Source of the DNA: a bacterium
GTDB lineage: Bacteria; Patescibacteriota; Minisyncoccia; Phycocordibacterales; JABMNX01
Assembly (NCBI GenBank): GCA_002687905.1
Contig: NZBM01000007.1
Span: 1-61,833 of the forward strand
DNA: 61,833 nt
Direction of reading: 5' to 3'
Made by a program: the position numbers and the translations under genes. Under the pieces are notes generated by a model. That model worked only from the letters and a program-made list of their open reading frames with translations. It did not search any database and had not been told where the DNA came from. This document shows positions 9,204 through 18,502 of this stretch, one piece after another (position 1 is the first letter of the stretch; each line of letters begins with the position of its first letter).

Positions 9204-10193
9204 ATGATAGTTCCTGACGCAAAACTTCTAAAAGATGTGTTTGATAAAGAGAGTCTAGAAAAGGGCTCGACTCGTGATGGCTTTGGACGTGGAGTTATTG
9301 AAGCTGGGGAAAAAGATGAAAGGGTAGTGGTGCTTTGCGCTGATCTTGCTGAATCTACACGCTCGCATTGGTTTAAGGAAGAATTTCCGGAGCGCTATAT
9401 TGAGGTTGGAGTAGCAGAGCAAAATCTAGCAACTATTGCGTCAGGTCTAGCTAATTACGGAAAGATTCCTTTCATTACGTCATATGCCGCATTTTCGCCC
9501 GGAAGAAATAATGAGCAGATAAGAACCACGATTACTCTTTCAAATCTACCTGTAAAGATAGGGGGAATGCACGCCGGGGTCTCAGTTGGCCCAGACGGGG
9601 CAACTCATCAGCAACTTGAAGATATCGCGCTTATGCGAGTTCAACCGAATATGTGTGTTATTTATCCGGCTGATGTAGAGGAGGCTAGAAAAGCTACAGT
9701 AGCTTCCGCAAAACATAATGGTCCGGTGTATCTTCGTTTCGCGCGATCAAAGACACCTATTTTTACGAGCTCTGACTCCCCATATGAAATTGGAAAAGCA
9801 AATATGCTTTATGAAGGAGACAGTCCGGAAGTAGTGATAATTTCAACAGGTCCTCTTACATACAACGCACTAGTTGCGGCAAATGAGCTTTCTGACGAAG
9901 TCTCTGTTAGCGTACTTAATTTACACACTATAAAGCCAATGGACGAGGAGGCGGTATTAAATGAAGCAAAAAAGACAGGTGCGGTTGTAACGGTAGAAGA
10001 ACATCAAGTGGCAGGAGGAATGGGCTCTGCAGTTGCAGAATTTTTATCCCTCAATAACCCAGTTCCAATTGAGTTTATTGGAATTAAGGATCAGTTTGGC
10101 CAATCTGGCGAGCCAGATGAATTAGTGGAATACTATGGTATGGGGGTTGAGAGTATAAAAGAAGCGGTTAGAAAAGTAGTAAAGAGGAAATAA
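9204..10193 (+). CDS. Transketolase, C-terminal subunit
   Basis: RDGFGRGVIEAGEKDERVVVLCADLAESTRS...HHQQLEDIALMR-type sequence. Confidence 0.92.
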   Translation: MIVPDAKLLKDVFDKESLEKGSTRDGFGRGVIEAGEKDERVVVLCADLAESTRSHWFKEEFPERYIEVGVAEQNLATIASGLANYGKIPFITSYAAFSPGRNNEQIRTTITLSNLPVKIGGMHAGVSVGPDGATHQQLEDIALMRVQPNMCVIYPADVEEARKATVASAKHNGPVYLRFARSKTPIFTSSDSPYEIGKANMLYEGDSPEVVIISTGPLTYNALVAANELSDEVSVSVLNLHTIKPMDEEAVLNEAKKTGAVVTVEEHQVAGGMGSAVAEFLSLNNPVPIEFIGIKDQFGQSGEPDELVEYYGMGVESIKEAVRKVVKRK

Positions 10194-10639
10194 TGTTTAT
10201 AGAGCTTCTAATTCTAAGTTTTGTTGCGGCGTTTTTTGGAACGATAGTAATGACAGTTGGTCAGGAAATTGAGATCAGAATTAAGAAAAGACCCATAAGC
10301 TATACACTTGCAATTGCGATTTTTAAAATACTTCGTCTTGATTTTAATAAGCTAAATAAGGGAATGAAAATAGTTTCGAGCTATATAGTTCATTTTGCAT
10401 ATGGTACAGCGCTCGGTTTCCCTCTTGCTTTTTTCGAATATTTTGGATTTATGGATTTCTATATTGTACTTATCGTTTACTTTCTAATAGTCTGGATCCA
10501 AGGTCTTATTGTGGTTCCACTTCTTGGAATTGCAGGGTCGCCTTGGACGTGGGGACTTAAACCGGTCTTAACAGAGATGGTTCATAAATTTGTTTATTCA
10601 ATTGCTACTCTAATAATATTTACGAGTCTGGTTATATGA
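10193..10639 (+). CDS. Multi-pass membrane protein, unknown function
   Basis: Four hydrophobic segments; ATG overlaps tkt stop. Confidence 0.7.
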   Translation: MFIELLILSFVAAFFGTIVMTVGQEIEIRIKKRPISYTLAIAIFKILRLDFNKLNKGMKIVSSYIVHFAYGTALGFPLAFFEYFGFMDFYIVLIVYFLIVWIQGLIVVPLLGIAGSPWTWGLKPVLTEMVHKFVYSIATLIIFTSLVI

Positions 10640-10854
10640 TAGAGTCCGGAAAATATAAGCATTCAAAAACAGGGAATTTGTACAAGGTATTAGGAGAGAC
10701 AAAGCATTCAGAGACACTGGAAGAGCTTGTGGTGTATGAGGCGCTTTATGAAAATAAAGAGTCAAAATTGTGGGTGCGTCCGCTTTCAATGTTTAAGGAT
10801 TTGGTTATAGTAGGTGGTGAGAAAAAGAAGCGTTTTGAATATATAAAAGAATAA
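10636..10854 (+). CDS. DUF1653-like small protein
   Basis: 'GKYKHSKTGNLYKVLGETKHSETLEELVVYEALYE' matches DUF1653 style. Confidence 0.75.
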   Translation: MIESGKYKHSKTGNLYKVLGETKHSETLEELVVYEALYENKESKLWVRPLSMFKDLVIVGGEKKKRFEYIKE

Positions 10855-10858
10855 TAAA

Positions 10859-11968
10859 ATGACGGGCAAGGAGAGAGTATGGGGTCTGCTTGAGAAAGCA
10901 GGTATAACAATAGACGGCAATAATCCTTATGACATCAGGGTTTTTAACGATAAACTCTACGATCGTGTATTTTCAGGCGGCCCACTCGCTGTTGGAGAGA
11001 GCTATGTTGATGGGTGGTGGGACGCAGACAATCTCTCAGAATTTTTTACAAAAGCACTTTCTGCAAGACTTGAGGATGAAATAGCTAATTTTGGGCTTCA
11101 TATACATATTCTTAAAGCTAAATTAACTAACCTTCAGGGTGTAAGGCGTGCTTTCGAAGTAGGCGAGAGGCATTATGATGCAGGAAATGATTTATATAAA
11201 AAAATGCTTGATAAAAGAATGGTATATACATGTGGGTATTGGAAAGACGCGAATAATTTGGGAGAAGCGCAAGAGCATAAATTGGATCTGGTTTGTAAAA
11301 AAATTGGTCTTAAAAAAGGAGACAGAATACTTGATATAGGATGTGGGTGGGGAAGCTTTGCAAAAGTTGCAGCAGAGCATTATGGCGCGGAAGTGGTTGG
11401 AATCACAATATCAAAAGAGCAAAAAGCACTTGCAGATGAGCTGGTAGAGGGTCTTCCGGTTGAGATACGTATTCAGGATTACAGAGCGCTCAACGAGAAG
11501 TTTGATCATATTGTATCACTAGGAATGTTTGAGCATGTAGGATACAAAAATTACAGAGAGTTCATGAAAGTTGCGCACCGCTCACTTAAGGATGATGGAC
11601 TCTTCCTACTTCACACAATAGGAGGTAATAAATCAGTCTTTACTACTGACCCGTGGGTAGAGAAGTACATTTTTCCTAACGGCATGCTTCCTTCAATAAA
11701 GCAGATTGGGGATTCAATCGACGGATTATTTGTTATGGAGGACTGGCACAATTTTGGAACTGATTATGACAAAACTTTAATGTCGTGGTTTGAAAATTTT
11801 GATAAAGGCTGGGAGAGTATCAAGGAAAATTATGATGGGCGATTTTATAGAATGTGGAAATACTATCTTTTGCTCTCAGCCGGCTCCTTCAGGGCTCGCA
11901 AAAACCAGCTTTGGCAGATCGTACTTTCAAAAAACGGAGTGAGCGGCGGATATACATCAGTTCGCTAG
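10859..11968 (+). CDS. Cyclopropane-fatty-acyl-phospholipid synthase family methyltransferase
   Basis: HYDAGNDLYKKMLDKRMVYTCGYW...ILDIGCGWGSFAKVAAEHYGAEVVGITIS...FEHVGYKNYREFM. Confidence 0.92.
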   Translation: MTGKERVWGLLEKAGITIDGNNPYDIRVFNDKLYDRVFSGGPLAVGESYVDGWWDADNLSEFFTKALSARLEDEIANFGLHIHILKAKLTNLQGVRRAFEVGERHYDAGNDLYKKMLDKRMVYTCGYWKDANNLGEAQEHKLDLVCKKIGLKKGDRILDIGCGWGSFAKVAAEHYGAEVVGITISKEQKALADELVEGLPVEIRIQDYRALNEKFDHIVSLGMFEHVGYKNYREFMKVAHRSLKDDGLFLLHTIGGNKSVFTTDPWVEKYIFPNGMLPSIKQIGDSIDGLFVMEDWHNFGTDYDKTLMSWFENFDKGWESIKENYDGRFYRMWKYYLLLSAGSFRARKNQLWQIVLSKNGVSGGYTSVR

Positions 11969-11984
11969 GTGGCTCTGTAGAGCC

Positions 11985-12020
11985 AAAATTTGCGACTCAA
12001 CCGGTTGAGTCGCAAATTTT
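11985..12020. terminator. 36-bp perfect palindrome, copy 1 of a dispersed repeat; probable bidirectional terminator
   Basis: aaaatttgcgactcaacc|ggttgagtcgcaaatttt between convergent genes. Confidence 0.75.
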
Positions 12021-12030
12021 TAAGTACAAT

Positions 12031-13038
12031 TTAATTGATTTTGGTTGCCTTATAATCAGCTGGCGCCTTTTCAAGTAATTCTTCAATTTTATCTTTAGTT
12101 AGAAGTCCTTCCTGGGCCCCAACTTTTTGTGTTACTGACATTGAATTTATTGGGCCCCGCGAAAGTGCTTCTGGAATACTCATATCAAGTGCGAGCATAG
12201 AGGTAAATGTTGAGGCAAAAGAGTCTCCCGCTCCAGTTCTATCAACAGGTGGCGCTGGATCAGGATACATCGGCATATGCCACATCTCCTCTCCATCATA
12301 TGTGTTTGCCCCGTCCGGACCTTCTGTGATTATTGCGATTTTTGGTCCAAGTGCGTGTATTCCTTTAAGAAGCTCTTTTATATCATCTTCTTTTGTATCT
12401 AGAATTCTCTGCGCTTCGTCCTTATTGCAAAAGAATAATTCTGACACTTCATATATATCTTTCAATTTCTCATACCCTAATTTCATCTGAAATGTACCCG
12501 GCTGAAATGCTAACTTTGTTTCTGAATTAACTTTTATATAATCTGCAATCTCGTGATGGAAAGGCAGAGAATTTTCTCCAAGTGATGATAAGTACATCCA
12601 CTTAGGAGGAGTCTTAAAATCTGGAAGCGAGTATTCATATTCATGGTGTTTTACCAGAATGGTACGTTCTGCCTCATAACGAAGTACGTAGTGATAGTTT
12701 GATTCCTTTCCTTTGTGCACTTTCACGTAATCACAAGACACTCCCTCTTTCTTTAATGCATTTATTTGGTCTTCTCCGTTTTCATCATCTCCAAGATTAG
12801 TCGCTAGAGCAGATTTAAGTCCAAGACGGCGAGCAGAGACTGAAGCGTTTGGACTGTTGCCAACTGCATGCACTACAACCACATTTTCATACGGGATTTT
12901 GTCTCCAAAACGCACACAGAGCATACAGTTTTTATCATCTATTTCACAATTTACACGAGCGTCTTTTAGTTCTATAAAGGCATCTGTAGTGATATCGCCT
13001 ATTGCTACGAAGTCTAATTCATCCATATTGTCCGTCAT
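12031..13038 (-). CDS. PfkB-family carbohydrate kinase
   Basis: DRTGAGDSFASTFTSML, N-terminal FVAIGDITTDAFIEL. Confidence 0.88.
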   Translation of the reverse strand: MTDNMDELDFVAIGDITTDAFIELKDARVNCEIDDKNCMLCVRFGDKIPYENVVVVHAVGNSPNASVSARRLGLKSALATNLGDDENGEDQINALKKEGVSCDYVKVHKGKESNYHYVLRYEAERTILVKHHEYEYSLPDFKTPPKWMYLSSLGENSLPFHHEIADYIKVNSETKLAFQPGTFQMKLGYEKLKDIYEVSELFFCNKDEAQRILDTKEDDIKELLKGIHALGPKIAIITEGPDGANTYDGEEMWHMPMYPDPAPPVDRTGAGDSFASTFTSMLALDMSIPEALSRGPINSMSVTQKVGAQEGLLTKDKIEELLEKAPADYKATKIN

Positions 13039-13070
13039 TATAGCACTAAGGAGCGTGTTACAATTGCTCT

Positions 13071-13937
13071 ATGATGACACTTAGGGAAGCTGTAAAGGAA
13101 GCAGAAAACAAGGGTGTAGCGATAGGGCATTTTAATATTTCAGACACCGAGGGGTTAAATGCAATTTTTGACGCAGCAAAATCTCTCAACGTTCCTGTAA
13201 TAATTGGAACTTCAGAAGGCGAGAGGGATTTTATTGGAGTTAATCAGGCAGTGGCGTTGGTTAAGAGCTTAAGAGAAGAGCACAACTTCCCTATTTATTT
13301 AAATGCAGATCACACGTATTCAGTTGAAAAAGTAAAAGAAGCAATTGACGCAGGGTATGATGCAGTCATTTTTGACGGCACAAAGCTTCCTTTTGAAGAA
13401 AATATAGAGAAAACAGAAGAAGTGGTTGAATACGCTAAAAAAAGCGGAAGGGATGTTTTGGTTGAGGGGGAGATTGGCTATATAGGAACTTCTTCGAAAG
13501 TTTTAGACGAAATCCCAGATGGCGCAGAGATTACAGAAGAAAGTCTTACTAAACCAGATGAGCTTAAAGAGTATATTGATAAGACGGGGGTGGATTTGGT
13601 AGCGCCCGCAGTTGGAAATCTTCACGGAGTACTTAAAAAAGGGAAAAATCCAAACATTTCAATTGAGAGAATAAAGGAGCTTAGAGAAGTTGGAGGTGTG
13701 CCGGTGGTTCTTCACGGAGGCTCTGGAATATCTGATGGGGAATTTAGTGAGGCAATTAAAGCTGGGGTTTCGATAATTCATTTAAATACTGAAATAAGAC
13801 TTGCGTACCGCGAAGGTATAGAGGAAGTGCTTGAGGAGAAACCGGATGAGATAGCGCCGTATAGATTTCTTAAGGGAGGAGTTGAGGAAATGCGCGAGTT
13901 GGTAGAGAAGCGCTTAAAGTTATTTAACAACTTATAA
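13071..13937 (+). CDS. fba: Class II fructose-bisphosphate aldolase family
   Basis: AIGHFNISDTEGLNAIFDAAK...LNADHTYS...VEGEIGYIG...VLHGGSGIS. Confidence 0.9.
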   Translation: MMTLREAVKEAENKGVAIGHFNISDTEGLNAIFDAAKSLNVPVIIGTSEGERDFIGVNQAVALVKSLREEHNFPIYLNADHTYSVEKVKEAIDAGYDAVIFDGTKLPFEENIEKTEEVVEYAKKSGRDVLVEGEIGYIGTSSKVLDEIPDGAEITEESLTKPDELKEYIDKTGVDLVAPAVGNLHGVLKKGKNPNISIERIKELREVGGVPVVLHGGSGISDGEFSEAIKAGVSIIHLNTEIRLAYREGIEEVLEEKPDEIAPYRFLKGGVEEMRELVEKRLKLFNNL

Positions 13938-13957
13938 ATCAATACCTTCCTACCCAC

Positions 13958-13985
13958 AAAACCTTACGATATATCGTAAGGTTTT
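13958..13985. promoter_or_regulatory. 28-bp perfect palindrome overlapping the stop of the TrpR-like gene
   Basis: aaaaccttacgata|tatcgtaaggtttt; same core as 14385-14420. Confidence 0.75.
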
Positions 13986-14385
13986 AGAGTTCGTCCATAA
14001 ACTTCTTGAATGATCTGGTTCTACCAGTAAAAGCAAGCGCTACGATTGATTCTAGAAGGGCATCTAAAGAGCCATCCTTGCTGTTTCTCCAAACCCAGTC
14101 GGAAGTATGGCGGTATTTTCCCAATTCAACTTCAAGCTTAAATCTTTCTGCGGTTGATGGACTTACACCTAACAGATCACTTATTTTATAAAGCGATACC
14201 CCTTTCTTTATAAGAAGGATCATACCAATACGTTTTGCGAGCATAATAGTTTCTGTCTCTGTTAACAGCTCTTCTAGGACTTGAATACGGGTTTTTGTTC
14301 CTGTCTTTCCGAAAAGTGCATATAAATGTCTCTCAAGACTTTTCTTGATCTTCCCACCAACTTTCTTTTGTGAGATATGTGGCAT
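13984..14385 (-). CDS. TrpR/YerC-YecD-like helix-turn-helix regulator
   Basis: LTETETIMLAKRIGMILLIKKGVSLYKISDLLGVSPSTAERFKLEVELGKY; ATG at 14385. Confidence 0.8.
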   Translation of the reverse strand: MPHISQKKVGGKIKKSLERHLYALFGKTGTKTRIQVLEELLTETETIMLAKRIGMILLIKKGVSLYKISDLLGVSPSTAERFKLEVELGKYRHTSDWVWRNSKDGSLDALLESIVALAFTGRTRSFKKFMDEL

Positions 14386-14420
14386 ACACAAACCTTACGA
14401 TATATCGTAAGGTTTGTGTA
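14385..14420. promoter_or_regulatory. 36-bp perfect palindrome, putative operator at the divergent promoter region
   Basis: tacacaaaccttacgata|tatcgtaaggtttgtgta abutting the start codon. Confidence 0.8.
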
Positions 14421-14476
14421 TAGTATAGGTTGTGTACAATTCTGGCTCAGTAGTAGTATCGCGTTATAATGTTTCC

Positions 14477-15442
14477 ATGAAAGTATATGTAACAAGAAAG
14501 ATTCCTGAATCGGGAATAAAATTGCTTAAAGACAGAGGGCACGAAGTTCAAGTAAGCGAAAAAGACGGAGTTCTGACTGAAGAGGAATTACTTTCAGCGC
14601 TTTCAGAAAAACCATATGATGCAGTGCTCTCACTTCTAACAGATAAAATAGACACTAAAGCATTTGATGCGGCGCCGAATGCAAAGATTTTTGCAAACTA
14701 TGCCGTTGGGTATAACAATATAGATATTGAAGAGGCGAACAAGAGAGGAATAACGGTTACAAATACTCCCGGTATTCTTACAAACACCGTAGCGGAGCAT
14801 ACTATTGCTTTAATGCTTTCAATTACCTCAAGAATTGCAGAGGGTGACAGGTTTACTCGCGCTGGGAAATACGACGGTTGGGCACCACTTCTTCTTTTAG
14901 GGACGGATCTGAAAGACAAAACGCTGGGGATTCTTGGGGCGGGCAGAATTGGTCAGCGTGTTGCGCACATTGCATCGCGTGGACTTGGAATGAAACTTTG
15001 TTATTACGATGTAAAACAGAACAGAGAATTTGAGAGTGAATATGGTGCAAAATTTGAAGTGAGTGTTGACTCTGTATTAAAAGTTGCTGATGTCGTAACA
15101 GTCCACGTTCCCCTTCTTGATTCCACAAAACATTTAATAAACAAAGAGCGGCTGGAGATGATGAAAGAAAGCGCTTACCTTATTAACTCCTCACGCGGAC
15201 CAGTGATAGATGAGAGTGCGCTAGTTGAGGTCCTTAGGGAAAACAAAATAAAAGGAGCGGCACTTGATGTATTTGAAGACGAGCCGAAGCTGGCAGAGGG
15301 GCTTCCAGAATGTGAGAATGTAGTCATTACACCGCACATTGCGTCAGCCACAGAAGAGACAAGAGGAAAGATGTCAGAAATGGCCGCGCAAAATATTATT
15401 GATTTTCTAGAGGGAAAGACTCCGGAAAACAAAGTTGTATAG
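14477..15442 (+). CDS. D-2-hydroxyacid dehydrogenase (glyoxylate reductase-like)
   Basis: LGILGAGRIGQRVAHIA, INSSRGPVIDESALVEVL, ALDVFEDEP, TPHIASAT. Confidence 0.92.
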   Translation: MKVYVTRKIPESGIKLLKDRGHEVQVSEKDGVLTEEELLSALSEKPYDAVLSLLTDKIDTKAFDAAPNAKIFANYAVGYNNIDIEEANKRGITVTNTPGILTNTVAEHTIALMLSITSRIAEGDRFTRAGKYDGWAPLLLLGTDLKDKTLGILGAGRIGQRVAHIASRGLGMKLCYYDVKQNREFESEYGAKFEVSVDSVLKVADVVTVHVPLLDSTKHLINKERLEMMKESAYLINSSRGPVIDESALVEVLRENKIKGAALDVFEDEPKLAEGLPECENVVITPHIASATEETRGKMSEMAAQNIIDFLEGKTPENKVV

Positions 15443-15548
15443 TTAATAATACTAACTGTTGACTGATGTCATAATTCTCCCAACTGGAGTATATTGCTAA
15501 GCCGGTTTTATCGTTGCAATTTATAGCTAAATTCGTATACTACTCCTT

Positions 15549-16196
15549 GTGTTAACGCTAGAAATAAAAGAGAGAAATACTAAAGAAAAGGGCGCGGAAG
15601 GCTCTATTCCGGCGGTTTTTTATGGCCCAAAAGAAAAGTCCACTTCCATTTCAATATCAAGGAAGGATTTTGCAAAGCTATGGAAAGAAGCCGGAGAGTC
15701 AACCGTTGTGACACTCTCTGGTGCCGGAGATAATAAAGAAGCTCTTATTCACGAGGTTGATTTAGACCCACTTTCGTATGAGCCAAGACACGTTGATTTT
15801 TATGTAATGGAGAAAGGAAAGAAAGTGAAGGTCTCTGTTCCAGTTGAGTTTGTAGGGGTATCACCCGCTATAAAAGAGTTAGGAGGAACTTTAATTAAGG
15901 TTACCCAAGACATTGAAGTGGAAGCGATGCCGAAAGATCTCCCGCAAGGTTTAGAGGTGGATATTTCAAAGATTGTAGACTTCTCAAGTAATGTAACAGC
16001 AGCTGACGTCGCACTTCCTCAGGGTGTAGAGCTTGTAACTGCTCCTGGTGAGGTTCTTGCTTCAGCCGCCGAGGCTAAGGAAGAAGAGGAAGAAACAGCT
16101 CCAGAGGTTGACCTAGAGTCAATTGAGGTTGAAAAGAAAGGAAAGCAAGAAGAGGGCTCGGGGGAGGAAGAAAAGAAAGAAGACTCTGGCGAATAA
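15549..16196 (+). CDS. rplY: 50S ribosomal protein L25/CTC-like
   Basis: GTG start; LEIKERNTKEKGAEGSIPAVFYGPK...HEVDLDPLSYEPRHVDFY; acidic tail. Confidence 0.9.
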   Translation: MLTLEIKERNTKEKGAEGSIPAVFYGPKEKSTSISISRKDFAKLWKEAGESTVVTLSGAGDNKEALIHEVDLDPLSYEPRHVDFYVMEKGKKVKVSVPVEFVGVSPAIKELGGTLIKVTQDIEVEAMPKDLPQGLEVDISKIVDFSSNVTAADVALPQGVELVTAPGEVLASAAEAKEEEEETAPEVDLESIEVEKKGKQEEGSGEEEKKEDSGE

Positions 16197-16219
16197 TTTG
16201 TTTTTGATATACTAGTTTT

Positions 16220-17527
16220 ATGAAGAGCCTGAATTTAACAGGTTTGTTTGTTGGCATTACCGCGCTTTTTGTAATTGCGATTAGTGGTGTTTCTTTTGCG
16301 CAAAGTGAGAGCGAGCAAGTAGCAAACAGGAGAGCTCAACTTGAGAAAGACCTAGCGGCGATTGAAGCAGAGATAGATAAACAAAGGGTATTCCTTGAAA
16401 AGAAGCAGCGAGAACGTGTGTCTCTTGAAAGGGATGTCGCAATCATTGAGCATGAAATAGAGAAGGCGCAATTATCAATTCGTGCGCGTGATTTAGAAAT
16501 AACCAAGATAACCGAAAATATATCCGGGAAAGAGGAGACTATAGGAGCTCTTAATGAAAAATTAGTAAGAGAGAAACAGTCGCTAGCCCAGCTTATAAGA
16601 CGCACAAATGAGATAGATGATTACACGATCGCGGAGATTCTGCTTGGAAACCAAGATTTATCCGATTTCTTTGAAGACTTGGATAGTTTTGAAGAGATAA
16701 AAGGTGCGCTTGACCAGTCATTTGATGACATAGAGGTTACCAAAGAAAATACTGAAGCTCAGAAGGTTCAGCTAATAGACAGGAGGACTTCAGAGCAGGA
16801 GTTAAGACAGATTCAAGTATTTGAGAAAAGAAAGATAGAGAGGAGGGAAGATGAGAAGCAGAAAATTCTTGATGTTACGAAAGGAGAGGAAGGTGCTTAC
16901 CAGTCTCTTATAAATGAAAAACAGAAATCTGCAGCTCAGATTAGAACCGAGCTCTTTACACTTCGTGGAACAGCAGCAATTCCTTTTGAGAGAGCGCTCG
17001 AGTTAGCAAATGCTGCTTCAGCAAAGACGGACGTAAGGCCAGCTTTTATTCTTGGGGTTATAGCTGAAGAATCAAACCTTGGAGAAAATGTTGGTACTGG
17101 AAATTGGCGCACTGACATGCACCCAACTCGCGACCGCCCAGTTTTTGAGGATATTACAAATAGACTTGGGCTTGATCCCGACCAGTTGCCGGTTTCAAAA
17201 AAGCCCTGGTATGGCTGGGGTGGCGCAATGGGACCTGCGCAGTTTATTCCTTCAACCTGGATTTTATATGAAAAGCGAATTGCTAAGATAACCGGACAAG
17301 ATCCGCCAAATCCATGGGATCCAAGTACGGCATTTATGGCTTCAGCTCTTCTTTTGATGGACAATGGAGCTGACAAGGGTACGTATTCAGCAGAAAGGCT
17401 TGCCGCATTAAGATATTTTGCAGGGTGGAGAAATGCTACAAAGCCGGCATATGCATTTTATGGAGACGAAGTTATGGAGCTCGCTACTAAATACCAGGGA
17501 CTCATAGATATTCTCGCCTCATCCTAA
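16220..17527 (+). CDS. Secreted coiled-coil protein with lytic transglycosylase-like C-terminal domain
   Basis: Signal peptide, long coiled coil, 'GAMGPAQFIPSTWILYEKRI'. Confidence 0.85.
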   Translation: MKSLNLTGLFVGITALFVIAISGVSFAQSESEQVANRRAQLEKDLAAIEAEIDKQRVFLEKKQRERVSLERDVAIIEHEIEKAQLSIRARDLEITKITENISGKEETIGALNEKLVREKQSLAQLIRRTNEIDDYTIAEILLGNQDLSDFFEDLDSFEEIKGALDQSFDDIEVTKENTEAQKVQLIDRRTSEQELRQIQVFEKRKIERREDEKQKILDVTKGEEGAYQSLINEKQKSAAQIRTELFTLRGTAAIPFERALELANAASAKTDVRPAFILGVIAEESNLGENVGTGNWRTDMHPTRDRPVFEDITNRLGLDPDQLPVSKKPWYGWGGAMGPAQFIPSTWILYEKRIAKITGQDPPNPWDPSTAFMASALLLMDNGADKGTYSAERLAALRYFAGWRNATKPAYAFYGDEVMELATKYQGLIDILASS

Positions 17528-17592
17528 TTTGACCGCCTAGAGAAATCGTGATATAGATTTTGCGGTTTAGGTCCTAATTCAGGGAGGGAAAG

Positions 17593-17904
17593 ATGGCAAT
17601 AGTAGCCACTTTAGAATTCCGCCCTGCAAGTTGCGAGCGGAGCTCTAGAGAGCTTGATAGAATTCTTCGAAAAGAGGATCCGGACGAAATACGCTGTTTT
17701 GATTTCAGGCGTACAGCATGTCTGATGTCTCACTGGCGTTACGGCACTAACAATGTAGAAGTACGTTGTGAAGACGGGTGTGAATACGCAAGAGAAGAAG
17801 ACGCTCTTGGTGTAGTGAAGCTTCTTGCTTCACAAAAAGGGCATCCTGCGGAATTTGCAGGAAGGTATATTGGTATGTTCTCAGATTATGAAAGGAGCTC
17901 GTAG
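17593..17904 (+). CDS. Small hypothetical protein
   Basis: Strong SD AGGGAGGG before ATG; own promoter-like TTGACC-N17-TATAGA upstream. Confidence 0.65.
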   Translation: MAIVATLEFRPASCERSSRELDRILRKEDPDEIRCFDFRRTACLMSHWRYGTNNVEVRCEDGCEYAREEDALGVVKLLASQKGHPAEFAGRYIGMFSDYERSS

Positions 17905-18009
17905 ATTTGCATTTAAGCACGACGGAGAGAAAGTGAGCGCATCGTTCATTATAGGCGTTAGAGCACCACTAAACGCCTATCAGTTGGTAACGCTTAAGAA
18001 CGGATATTG

Positions 18010-18035
18010 AGGCCGCCCGCGCATACGGGCGGCCT
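18010..18035 (+). terminator. Rho-independent terminator
   Basis: aggccgcccg-cgcata-cgggcggcct followed by gttgtattt. Confidence 0.75.
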
Positions 18036-18077
18036 GTTGTATTTATAGAGCAATATTGTATAATCACCGCGATGAAT

Positions 18078-18199
18078 CCCGTTAGAGATCACTTGCGGTT
18101 GTTGGCGGGATGATATGCTTATGACGAAAAAAGTCGAAAAAGTAGATATTGTAAGGGTAATAAACGGAAGTGACTTCGTCGCTTCCTATCTCTAACGGG
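18078..18199. mobile_element. Short non-coding element with inverted ends CCCGTTAGAGA...TCTCTAACGGG; possibly rpmE leader
   Basis: Right end CGCTTCCTATCTCTAACGGG matches GIY-YIG element right end (22352-22371) at 19/20. Confidence 0.6.
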
Positions 18200-18454
18200 A
18201 TGAAAAAGGATATTCATCCAGAAAACTACAGAGACGTTATATTTGTCGATAACTCAAGCGACACGCGTTTTCTCATTGGCTCAACAGTTGAGACTGACGA
18301 GAAGGGTAAATGGGAAGATGGAAAGGAATATCCACTACATAGAGTTGAGATATCTAGTGCTTCTCATCCATTCTACACAGGAAAAGACAAGGTGATTGAC
18401 GCCGCAGGGCGTGTAGAGAAATTCAAGAGTCGCGCTGCAAAGGCTGGCAAATAA
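18200..18454 (+). CDS. rpmE2: 50S ribosomal protein L31 type B
   Basis: [31 protein letters not shown]...[14 protein letters not shown]. Confidence 0.9.
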   Translation: MKKDIHPENYRDVIFVDNSSDTRFLIGSTVETDEKGKWEDGKEYPLHRVEISSASHPFYTGKDKVIDAAGRVEKFKSRAAKAGK

Positions 18455-18502
18455 CTATCTAAATCTTTGTCTATTTCCCGCAATAGCGGGTATTCTTTTT
18501 AT

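Noticed and set aside
8339-10193. Split transketolase as a novel gene fission
   Set aside because: Two-subunit transketolases are well known in many bacteria and archaea
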